DNA of 8,378 bases, taken from Cytophagales bacterium (GTDB lineage: Bacteria; Bacteroidota; Bacteroidia; Cytophagales; MED-G16). Shown piece by piece: positions 1-6,791 of this stretch (positions are counted from its first letter, which is position 1; each line of letters begins with the position of its first letter). The stretch spans positions 1-8,378 of the forward strand of contig JAPYTU010000064.1 of assembly GCA_029940715.1 (NCBI GenBank). The letters run 5' to 3'. Made by a program: the position numbers and the translations under genes. The notes below the pieces were generated by a model, which had not been told where the DNA came from, made no database searches, and saw only the letters and a list, made by a program, of their open reading frames with translations.

Positions 1-431
1 ACAAAATCAAAGACCCAGTTACCATCCTTGAGTCCACCTGACGTTGTAAAACTAGTCCTTAGTGCAGTTTCTGTTGCTGAAATGCTAATAACGACATTAT
101 CGCTTCGTAAAAGTTTATTTTTATCTCCATTAGAAAATGTCCACGTTCCAGAATTTGGCCATATCTCTGCACTATCAGAATTTGAAGTAGAATAGTTTCC
201 ACCAGATTTACTTCCTCCAGAAATAGTAAGAGTCATAGTTGTAAAGACATCTACAATGGTTCCATCTTTAGTAACAGAGTTTGCATCTTTTACTTTCCAG
301 GTAGCATTAAGAAGATTTCCTTGTGTATCTAGGGGATCTATAGGAGTGGGTGTTGCTCCCTCTTCTTCTCCGCCACACGACACTAGAAATAACGTTAAAA
401 AGAATACTAAATAAAAGAACTTGCTTTTCAT
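1..431 (-). CDS. Predicted lipoprotein, possibly lipocalin-like, 3' part missing (runs off left edge)
   Basis: The frame is open from an ATG at 431-429 to the left edge, giving 143 residues with no stop, so the C-terminus is outside the window. The N-terminus has Lys2 and Lys4, a hydrophobic stretch (residues 5-17) and a lipobox LVSC with Cys19, so it should be a lipoprotein processed by signal peptidase II. Cys19 is followed by GGEEEG; acidic residues just after the cysteine act as a surface-export signal in several Bacteroidetes, so cell-surface placement is plausible. After a Pro/Thr linker (about 26-36) comes a beta-rich region with LLNATWKV near 41, then PNSGTWTF and a run of short strands. 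This pattern recalls small lipocalin-like lipoproteins of the phylum, but that is a weak resemblance by eye. No catalytic motif is seen. The gene is divergent from the Asp-box protein gene, with 98 bp between the starts. Existence is well supported; function is unknown. Confidence 0.8.
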   Translation of the reverse strand, partial: MKSKFFYLVFFLTLFLVSCGGEEEGATPTPIDPLDTQGNLLNATWKVKDANSVTKDGTIVDVFTTMTLTISGGSKSGGNYSTSNSDSAEIWPNSGTWTFSNGDKNKLLRSDNVVISISATETALRTSFTTSGGLKDGNWVFDF

Positions 432-529
432 AGTTTTAAACAATTTACAATTTTTTTTAATTAATAAATGAATGAAATAAAAAAAATAGATAATTTTAAA
501 AAACAAACATAAACTTAACACCTTAAAAA
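432..529. other. Divergent intergenic region
   Basis: This 98-bp AT-rich spacer separates two divergent start codons and must hold promoters for both. Besides the leftward -7 candidate there is TAATTTTA at 491-498 on the plus strand, one base off TAnnTTTG, which could serve the rightward gene with a leader of about 25 nt; no -33 element accompanies it. No operator-like dyad stands out. The bases just before the ATG at 530 are A-rich (CCTTAAAAA), as is usual for SD-independent initiation in this phylum. Confidence 0.5.
504..511 (-). promoter_or_regulatory. Candidate Bacteroidetes -7 promoter element for the leftward lipoprotein gene
   Basis: The minus strand reads TATGTTTG here, an exact match to the Bacteroidetes -7 consensus TAnnTTTG. 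It lies 72 bp upstream of the lipoprotein ATG, which would give a leader of roughly 65 nt. I see no clear TTG or TTTG -33 element at the usual 19-21 bp further upstream, only a T-rich stretch. In an AT-rich region a chance match is possible. Confidence 0.4.
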
Positions 530-3500
530 ATGAGAAAATTTATTACTTTATTACTCCTATTTCTTTCTATTACCACACTTGCTTATTCACAAAAACAAAA
601 AAAAGAAAAAACTTATCCATTAGACGATATCAGTTTGAATGGTTTAAAATGGCGCAGTGTAGGTCCAGCTTTAACTTCTGGTAGAATTTCAGATATTGCT
701 GTAAATCCTAATGATTTTTTCGAATATTATGTTGCTACATCTTCTGGTGGTGTATGGAAAACTACCAATTCTGGATTACATTATGAACCAATATTTGACA
801 ATGAAAATTCTTATTCTACTGGTTGTGTTACTATAGATCCTAACAATTCAAGCGTTATTTGGATAGGAACAGGAGAAAACAATAATCAACGCTCTGTAAG
901 TTATGGTGATGGAGTATATAAATCAACGGATGCTGGTAAATCATGGTCAAACATGGGATTGAAGAGCTCAGAGCATATAGGTAAAATCATTGTCCATCCT
1001 AAAAATTCAAATATAATATATGTTGCTGCTGTTGGTCCGCTATGGAATAAAGGTGGCGATAGAGGATTATACAAAAGTGAAGATGGTGGTAAAACTTGGA
1101 ATAATGTATTAAATATAGATGAACATACAGGTGTAAGCGACATAGTAATGGATCCAAGAAATCCAGAAGTATTATATGCTTCAACTCTACAACGTAGAAG
1201 ACACGTCTATACTTATGTTGGTGGAGGACCAGGTTCGGGGCTATATAAAACAACTGATGGTGGAAATTCATGGAAAAAAATTCAAAAAGGTTTACCAAAA
1301 GTAGAGTTAGGTCGAATAGGTTTAACGATATCACCTGCTGATCCAGAAACTATTTATGCAATTGTTGAAGCAGCAAACAGAAAAGGTGGTTTTTATAAAT
1401 CTACAAATAGAGGAGCTTTTTGGGAAAAACAGAGTGATCACTTTACTAGTGGTAATTATTACCAAAAAATTATTGCTGATCCAGTAGATGTAAACACAGT
1501 GTATTGTATGGAAACTTGGATGACCGTTACTCATGATGGTGGTAAGACATTTAAAAATGTTGGTGAAGATTTTAAACATGTTGATAATCATTCTATATGG
1601 ATTAATCCAAATAATAATAAGCATTTGCTTGTAGGCTGCGATGGAGGTATATACGAAACATTTGATGCTGCAAAAAGTTGGGATTTTAAAGAAAATCTTC
1701 CTATCACACAGTTTTATAAAGTAGCTTTAGATAATGACTTTCCTTTTTACAACATATATGGAGGAACACAAGATAATTTTAGTTTAGGAGGTCCTTCTAG
1801 AGTAAATACTGCACACGGAATTACTAATCAAGATTGGTTTATTACTCATGGAGGTGATGGTTTTGAATCACAAATAGATCAAGAAAATCCAAACATTGTT
1901 TACGCACAATCACAATACGGATGGTTGGTTAGATACGATAAAAAAAGTGGTGAAGAAGTCGGAATTAAACCTAAAGCAGGTAAAGGAGAAGTGGATTATA
2001 AATGGAATTGGGATGCACCATTAGCTGTAAGTAAACATAAAAGTGGAAGATTATATTTTTCTGCAAATAAGGTATTTAGATCTGACGATTACGGAAATAG
2101 TTGGAAAGTAATTAGCAATGATTTATCCAGAGAAATAGATAGAAATACACTTAAAGTTTACGATAGAGTGTTAAGTATAGATGCAATTGCTAAAAATGGT
2201 TCTACTTCACCTTATGGAACTATAGTTTCTTTCTCTGAATCCCCTATTGATGCTAATTTATTAGCTATAGGTACAGATGATGGATTAATTCAAATATCTG
2301 AAAATGGTGGGAATAATTGGCGTAAAATTGACAATATACCAGGAGCCCCAAAACAATCATACGTGAACAGTGTGTATTTATCTCAGCATGATTTAAATGT
2401 AATTTATATAGCTTTTAATCATCATAAGTATGGAGATTTTAAGCCTTATATTTTCAAGTCTGATGACAGAGGAAATACTTGGAAATCTATTGCTAACAAC
2501 CTACCAATACGTGGTAGTATCTATTCAATAGAAGAAGATCATATTGATAATAATCTTATTTTTTGTGGTACAGAATTTGGTGTGTTTTTCTCTCCAAACA
2601 GAGGCGAAAGATGGAAAGCTTTAAAGAATGGATTACCAACAATAGCCGTTAGAGATATTGCCATCCAAAAACGTGAAAATGACTTAGTATTAGGTACATT
2701 TGGAAGAGGTTTTTATGTGTTAGATGACTATTCAGCATTAAGAAATATTGAAAATGCCAAACCAATTGCTAAAGCATCAATCTATCCGATTAGAGAAGCA
2801 TTGATGTGGGAAAAAAGTATGCCGTTAGGATTACCAGGAAAAGCTTTTCAAGGTGATAATTATTATACAGCTACTAATCTTGATCCAGAAGCTATCATTA
2901 CATATTACTATGGTGAGAGTTATAAATCTCTAAAAGAGAAACGTCAAAAAAAGGAAAAAGAACTCATAAAGTCAGAGAGTGACACCCCATATCCAAGTTA
3001 TAATTACTTATATTCTGAGTCAAATGAGGAAAAACCTCAACTAGTGTTTACAATTAAAGATGCTTCTGAAAACGTAGTTAAAAAAGTATTCAAAAAACCT
3101 TCAAAAGGATTACAACGCTTTCATTGGAATTTAAGATACGAAGAAAAAAATCCTATTAATTTAAACAGTTCATCATTCTATAATCCTTTTGCTGGAGTAC
3201 CTGAAGGAACACTTGTGAATCCAGGTACTTTTACTATTGAATTAGGTTATTATCATAAAGGTGTCTTAACTAGTTTGGTTTTACCTACTTCTTTTACTGT
3301 AAAAGCATTGGATAATACAGTTATGCCATCAGAAGATAGAGCTTCTAAAGTAGCGTTTCAGAGAAAAGTTTCCACTATTCAAGGAAAAATTCAAACTAGT
3401 CAACGTATGCTTTCTGAGGCAGAAAATAAAATTAAATACATTAAAGAAGCTATAAAATTAGTAGAACAACCTATTGATGTTTTATCTAACTCAGTGAGAA

Positions 3501-3805
3501 ATATTGAGTTAAAAATAAAAGAGATTAGTATAAAACTAAATGGAGATCCTTTAAAGGATCGTTTAGATATTCAGCAGTTACCAACTCCTTCAAATCGAGT
3601 GAGAATTATTGTAAGTGAGCAAAAGTATTCTACAGCCTCACCAACACAAACTCATTTAGAAAGTTTTGATATTGCTAAAGAAGAATTTGATCCAATAAAC
3701 AAACAAATTATAGCTTTATTAAAAGTAGATATTAAAGAATTAGAAGAACAATTAAAGGCTATTGGTGCTCCTTATACACCTGGACGTTTAGAAATTAATC
3801 ACTAG
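530..3805 (+). CDS. Secreted VPS10/sortilin-like Asp-box beta-propeller protein
   Basis: This 1091-residue protein starts with a Sec signal peptide (MRK, hydrophobic 4-18, probable cleavage near AYS-QK at 20), so it is exported. Residues about 40-735 carry 11 Asp-box motifs (SxDxGxxW type), each after a beta-strand of the xxYKS kind. They start at residues 78, 132, 183, 241, 291, 334, 377, 518, 590, 644 and 688, and indicate one or two beta-propellers as in the BNR/sortilin VPS10 superfamily. Residues about 837-925 look like a FlgD-type Ig-like domain, with a WNLR motif and PGTFTIEL. Residues about 940-1000 are Lys/Glu-rich and probably coiled coil; the end (GAPYTPGRLEINH) resembles other family members. 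Length fits the 1000-1100-residue proteins often annotated as glycosyl hydrolase or VPS10-domain protein in Bacteroidetes. That enzyme label rests on the fold; I see no sialidase-like catalytic set. No type IX secretion C-terminal domain is evident. Function unknown, perhaps binding or peptidase-associated. Confidence 0.93.
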   Translation: MRKFITLLLLFLSITTLAYSQKQKKEKTYPLDDISLNGLKWRSVGPALTSGRISDIAVNPNDFFEYYVATSSGGVWKTTNSGLHYEPIFDNENSYSTGCVTIDPNNSSVIWIGTGENNNQRSVSYGDGVYKSTDAGKSWSNMGLKSSEHIGKIIVHPKNSNIIYVAAVGPLWNKGGDRGLYKSEDGGKTWNNVLNIDEHTGVSDIVMDPRNPEVLYASTLQRRRHVYTYVGGGPGSGLYKTTDGGNSWKKIQKGLPKVELGRIGLTISPADPETIYAIVEAANRKGGFYKSTNRGAFWEKQSDHFTSGNYYQKIIADPVDVNTVYCMETWMTVTHDGGKTFKNVGEDFKHVDNHSIWINPNNNKHLLVGCDGGIYETFDAAKSWDFKENLPITQFYKVALDNDFPFYNIYGGTQDNFSLGGPSRVNTAHGITNQDWFITHGGDGFESQIDQENPNIVYAQSQYGWLVRYDKKSGEEVGIKPKAGKGEVDYKWNWDAPLAVSKHKSGRLYFSANKVFRSDDYGNSWKVISNDLSREIDRNTLKVYDRVLSIDAIAKNGSTSPYGTIVSFSESPIDANLLAIGTDDGLIQISENGGNNWRKIDNIPGAPKQSYVNSVYLSQHDLNVIYIAFNHHKYGDFKPYIFKSDDRGNTWKSIANNLPIRGSIYSIEEDHIDNNLIFCGTEFGVFFSPNRGERWKALKNGLPTIAVRDIAIQKRENDLVLGTFGRGFYVLDDYSALRNIENAKPIAKASIYPIREALMWEKSMPLGLPGKAFQGDNYYTATNLDPEAIITYYYGESYKSLKEKRQKKEKELIKSESDTPYPSYNYLYSESNEEKPQLVFTIKDASENVVKKVFKKPSKGLQRFHWNLRYEEKNPINLNSSSFYNPFAGVPEGTLVNPGTFTIELGYYHKGVLTSLVLPTSFTVKALDNTVMPSEDRASKVAFQRKVSTIQGKIQTSQRMLSEAENKIKYIKEAIKLVEQPIDVLSNSVRNIELKIKEISIKLNGDPLKDRLDIQQLPTPSNRVRIIVSEQKYSTASPTQTHLESFDIAKEEFDPINKQIIALLKVDIKELEEQLKAIGAPYTPGRLEINH

Positions 3806-3808
3806 AAG

Positions 3809-3837
3809 TAATTATCAAAATAATCATATTTTTTTTT
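3809..3837 (+). terminator. Weak candidate terminator after the Asp-box protein gene
   Basis: Four bases after the stop codon, ATTAT (3811-3815) can pair with ATAAT (3820-3824) around a CAAA loop; one more pair is possible beyond a mismatch. A run of nine T follows at 3829-3837. The stem is entirely A/T and short, so the hairpin is marginal and the T tract is the stronger part of the signal. Confidence 0.25.
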
Positions 3838-3840
3838 AAT

Positions 3841-3848
3841 TATCTTCG
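3841..3848 (+). promoter_or_regulatory. Candidate -7 promoter element for the duplicated lipoprotein gene
   Basis: TATCTTCG differs by one base from the Bacteroidetes -7 consensus TAnnTTTG. It ends 8 bp before the ATG at 3857, implying a leader of only a few nucleotides. No -33 TTG is visible at the expected distance, where the sequence is mostly T. If real, it gives this gene its own transcript despite only 51 bp to the upstream gene. Confidence 0.35.
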
Positions 3849-3856
3849 TAAACTAT

Positions 3857-4492
3857 ATGAGACTACATTTTCCAATTTTGTTTCTATTATTTACTATTTC
3901 TTGTGAAGATGAAGAATTATTAAACTGTGAAATCACCAACATGTCCGTAGATGTTGGAGACTGTATAAGCGATAGTACTTATAGCCTTACACTAGATTTT
4001 GATTATGAGAATCCAGGGAATGAATATTTTGACTTATTTGTTCGTGATAGTATTTATCTTGGATACTATGAACTATCTGATTTACCACTAAACTTAGATC
4101 TTATGATGAGTGGTTTAGAATATGATTATTTTCTAGTTAGCATAAATGATAATTCTAGTTGTTCTGCAGCGATAGAATGGTTGCCTCCTGATTGTAAAGA
4201 TGAAGAATTATTAAACTGTGAAATCACCAACATGTCCGTAGATGTTGGAGACTGTATAAGCGATAGTACTTATAGCCTTACACTAGATTTTGATTATGAG
4301 AATCCAGGGAATGAATATTTTGACTTATTTGTTCGTGATAGTATTTATCTTGGATACTATGAACTATCTGATTTACCACTAAACTTAGATCTTATGATGA
4401 GTGGTTTAGAATATGATTATTTTCTAGTTAGCATAAATGATAATTCTAGTTGTTCTGCAGCGATAGAATGGTTGCCTCCTGATTGTGACTGA
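3857..4492 (+). CDS. Small surface lipoprotein built of two identical 97-residue units
   Basis: The 211-residue product begins MRLHFPILFLLFTISC: a short signal peptide with lipobox TISC and lipidated Cys16. The following EDEE matches the acidic surface-export signal of Bacteroidetes lipoproteins. The rest is two copies of one unit, about residues 17-113 and 114-210, identical except that the first begins with Glu and the second with Lys, then a final Asp. Each unit has four cysteines (NCEI, VGDC, SSC, PPDC), a YSLTLDFDYENPGN segment, GYYELSDLPL and SINDN. The cysteines suggest disulfides, and the alternating pattern suggests a beta-sandwich. I recall a similar pattern (FDY-NPGN, GYY-LSDLP, CINDN, PP-C) in repeats of large Saprospiraceae/Bacteroidetes surface proteins, from memory and unchecked. 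No enzyme motif is present; a binding or structural role is a guess. Undoing the duplication would leave a complete lipoprotein of 114 residues. No Shine-Dalgarno is seen. Confidence 0.88.
   Translation: MRLHFPILFLLFTISCEDEELLNCEITNMSVDVGDCISDSTYSLTLDFDYENPGNEYFDLFVRDSIYLGYYELSDLPLNLDLMMSGLEYDYFLVSINDNSSCSAAIEWLPPDCKDEELLNCEITNMSVDVGDCISDSTYSLTLDFDYENPGNEYFDLFVRDSIYLGYYELSDLPLNLDLMMSGLEYDYFLVSINDNSSCSAAIEWLPPDCD
3906..4195 (+). repeat. Tandem direct repeat, copy 1 (290 bp)
   Basis: Copy 1 begins at AAGATGAAGAATT and ends at CCTCCTGATTGT. Compared base by base with 4197-4486, offset 291 bp, it is identical throughout. The offset is exactly 97 codons, so the frame is kept. Flanking bases 3905 (G) and 3900 (C) differ from their counterparts 4196 (A) and 4191 (A), which sets the left limit. 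Confidence 0.97.
4197..4486 (+). repeat. Tandem direct repeat, copy 2 (290 bp)
   Basis: This is the second copy of the unit at 3906-4195, with no synonymous or nonsynonymous difference. The single base between copies, 4196, is A where copy 1 is preceded by G, changing a Glu codon to Lys at the start of the second protein unit. After 4486 the sequence becomes GACTGA (Asp, stop), which differs from the AAAGAT that follows copy 1. Confidence 0.97.
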
Positions 4493-4507
4493 TTATTCCT
4501 ATATAAT

Positions 4508-4546
4508 GGATAAATAATTTAATTAACACTATTTATTTACCTTTTT
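4508..4546 (+). terminator. Candidate intrinsic terminator after the duplicated lipoprotein gene
   Basis: GG plus TAAATAA (4508-4517, with A4510 bulged) can pair with TTATTTACC (4533-4541), giving nine pairs around a 15-nt loop, followed directly by five T. It begins 15 bp after the stop codon. The stem is mostly A/T with two G-C pairs at the base, as is common for terminators in AT-rich Bacteroidetes. Moderate support only. Confidence 0.4.
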
Positions 4547-4590
4547 AATAAAACAAAAGATTTATACTAAACTATTTTTTAATTTTAACA

Positions 4591-6753
4591 GTGAAGAATT
4601 CAATCTTGCTTTTTTGTACATTATGTTTTAACACATTATGTATTGCTCAAAAAGTAAATAACGATTACCTTCTTCACATTCACAAAACTTCTACACCAAT
4701 TATTGTTGATGGATTGATTGAGGAATCAGCTTGGAAAGAAGCTGATGTTGCCAAAAACTTTCATATGATTGTTCCTTTAGATAATCGTCCTGCCACTCAA
4801 CATTCTGAAGCACGAATGACTTTTGATGATAAATATTTTTATTTTGCTGTAATTTTTTATAACAATAAAACAAAAGGACCCTATAATGTAGAATCTTTTC
4901 GTAGAGATTTTAGTTTTGGGAAAAACGATAACTTACTTATAACAATTGATCCATTTAACAACCTTACAACTGGGTTTTCATTTGGTTTAAATGCTTTTGG
5001 TGCTCAATGGGATGGAACTATGTTTGATGGAGGAAAAGTTGACTTAAGCTGGGACACCAAATGGTTTTCAGAAGTTGTTTTTGATGAAGAAAAATGGGTA
5101 TGTGAAATAGCCATTCCTTTTTCATCCATAAGATACAAAAAGGGAGAAACTCAATGGGGAATAAATTTTGGGCGCTTAGATCTAAAAGCTAGCGAAAAAT
5201 CAAGTTGGGCCCCAGTTCCAAGACAATTTCCATCTGTAAGTTTAGCTTACACAGGTTCAATTATTTGGGATTCGCCACCCCCTTCTCAAACAAAAAATTT
5301 TTCACTCATTCCCTATACATACACTCGGATAAACAAAAACCATTTAATGGAGTATAGCTCTGATTTTAATATAGGTGGTGACATTAAATTAGGGTTAAGT
5401 TCTTCTCTAAATTTAGACATTACTTTAAATCCTGATTTTTCACAAGTTGATGTAGATCAAGAAGTAACTAATTTAGATCGTTTTGAACTTTTTTATCCTG
5501 AAAAACGTCAATTTTTTCTTGAAAATGCTGATCTATTTGCCAATTTTGGATACGATAATATTCGCCCTTTCTTTTCTAGAAGAATTGGATTGGGTGTTCC
5601 TATTGATGGAGGAGTTCGACTCAGTGGTAACATTAATGAAAACCTAAGATTAGGAGTTATGGATATTCAAACTAAAGCCTTAGATAACGATGGAATTCCT
5701 AAAGAAAATTTTTCAGTTCTATCACTTCAACGAAAAATTATGGCTCGTTCTAATATAGGTCTAATACTTATAAACAAACAAGGTTTAAAAATAAACGAAG
5801 ACAAACACCCTAATGTAAATAGGTATAACAGAACACTTGGAATTGAATATAATTATGCATCTTCTAACAACCTCTGGAATGCTAAAACATTCTATATTAA
5901 ATCTTTTGATCCAAATCATACTTCTAATGCAAGTACTATTGCTTCACATCTAGAATACAAGTCCACACATTGGTACTCAAAATTTCAACAAGAATATGTA
6001 GGAAAAGGATTTAATGCTGAAGTAGGCTATATACCCCGTAAAAACTATTTTAAAATCAGTGGTCTTTTAGGCTATTTGTTTTATTTAAAAAAGGAAGTGA
6101 AACTCATATCACATGGTCCTAGTTATTATCAAGAACAATATTTTAATGCATTAGAAAATAATACTGATATTTTAGGAAAATTTAATTATGAATTTAATTT
6201 TAATAATCGTTCTAAGTTTAAATTTATCTTCAACCATCTGTTTGTAAAATTATTATATAATTTTGATCCTACTCAAGAAAAAATTTCTTATTTAAAAGCT
6301 TTAACTGAACACAAATGGAATACTGTAGGAATTGAATACTCTAGTAAACCTCAAAGTCTATTTACTTTTAATTTTAAAGCAAATAAAGGGGGATTTTACA
6401 ATGAAGGTGCCTCCCATGAAGTGTTTACAGAAATTGGTTATAGAATCCAGCCTTATTTAAGTTTAAACGGAATTATAAATTATACACATATTTATCTAGG
6501 TGATCCATGGAATGTTCGTAACTATTGGTTAATTGGATCTAAAACAGATATCACTTTTAATCGTTCACTTTTTTTTACAAATACATTTCAATACAATCAA
6601 CAAAATAAATTGTTGAGTTTTAATTCTAGATTTCAGTGGAGATATAAACCTACATCAGATCTTTTTATTGTATTTAATAGTCGAGATGAATACTTTATTG
6701 ACAAAAAAAGTTGGAGCCTAACTTTTAAAATTAGTTATTGGTTAAGTAAATAA
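4591..6753 (+). CDS. CBM9-like/DUF5916 outer-membrane protein
   Basis: The 720-residue product opens with a signal peptide (MKNS, hydrophobic 5-18, cleavage near CIA-QK at 19-20). The start is GTG at 4591: the frame is open back to a stop at 4549-4551 with no ATG, and GTG places Met directly before the signal peptide. Residues about 30-225 form a family-9 carbohydrate-binding-like (DOMON-type) domain, with VDGLIEESAWKEA at 39-51 and the IPFSSIRY strand near 175. Residues about 237-720 match DUF5916; its hallmark block is at about 280-313 (NPDFSQVDVDQEV, then DRFELFYPEKRQFFLENADLF). The C-terminal half has many amphipathic aromatic strands and ends SWSLTFKISYWLSK, suggesting an outer-membrane beta-barrel. 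Length is usual for the family. It may bind or transport a glycan or other ligand, but no substrate is established. No histidine/aspartate catalytic set is seen. It follows the small lipoprotein by 98 bp, possibly across a terminator. Confidence 0.9.
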   Translation: MKNSILLFCTLCFNTLCIAQKVNNDYLLHIHKTSTPIIVDGLIEESAWKEADVAKNFHMIVPLDNRPATQHSEARMTFDDKYFYFAVIFYNNKTKGPYNVESFRRDFSFGKNDNLLITIDPFNNLTTGFSFGLNAFGAQWDGTMFDGGKVDLSWDTKWFSEVVFDEEKWVCEIAIPFSSIRYKKGETQWGINFGRLDLKASEKSSWAPVPRQFPSVSLAYTGSIIWDSPPPSQTKNFSLIPYTYTRINKNHLMEYSSDFNIGGDIKLGLSSSLNLDITLNPDFSQVDVDQEVTNLDRFELFYPEKRQFFLENADLFANFGYDNIRPFFSRRIGLGVPIDGGVRLSGNINENLRLGVMDIQTKALDNDGIPKENFSVLSLQRKIMARSNIGLILINKQGLKINEDKHPNVNRYNRTLGIEYNYASSNNLWNAKTFYIKSFDPNHTSNASTIASHLEYKSTHWYSKFQQEYVGKGFNAEVGYIPRKNYFKISGLLGYLFYLKKEVKLISHGPSYYQEQYFNALENNTDILGKFNYEFNFNNRSKFKFIFNHLFVKLLYNFDPTQEKISYLKALTEHKWNTVGIEYSSKPQSLFTFNFKANKGGFYNEGASHEVFTEIGYRIQPYLSLNGIINYTHIYLGDPWNVRNYWLIGSKTDITFNRSLFFTNTFQYNQQNKLLSFNSRFQWRYKPTSDLFIVFNSRDEYFIDKKSWSLTFKISYWLSK

Positions 6754-6755
6754 TA

Positions 6756-6791
6756 AATATTATAGTATTTAAACTTTACTATTTTAATATT
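6756..6791. terminator. Candidate bidirectional terminator between convergent genes
   Basis: AATATTATAGTA (6756-6767) is complementary to TACTAT (6777-6782) plus AATATT (6786-6791), with TTT at 6783-6785 bulged and a nine-base loop. That gives 12 pairs, all but one A/T. It sits exactly between the stop of the DUF5916 gene (6751-6753) and the stop of the lipid kinase gene (6790-6792), overlapping the latter by two bases. Being symmetric it could end both transcripts; no long T run follows on either strand, which weakens the call. Confidence 0.4.

Noticed and set aside
450..500. Rightward promoter for the Asp-box protein gene as a firm feature
   Set aside because: TAATTTTA at 491-498 is one base off the -7 consensus, but there is no -33 element and such A/T octamers are frequent here, so it is only mentioned in the intergenic entry.
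901..1624. Three minus-strand open frames of 80-111 codons opposite the Asp-box protein gene
   Set aside because: They overlap a strongly supported plus-strand gene, have no recognisable domains and look like complementary-strand translations of its codon bias (many His, Leu, Tyr and Ile).
3906..4486. CRISPR array, insertion sequence or other mobile repeat
   Set aside because: There are only two long adjacent copies with no spacers, no terminal inverted repeats and no transposase. Both copies are in-frame coding sequence, so a tandem gene-internal duplication explains them.
3857..4492. Two separate genes rather than one duplicated gene
   Set aside because: The frame is continuous through the junction. 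The second copy has no signal peptide and no upstream leader; its only Met codons are internal to the unit.
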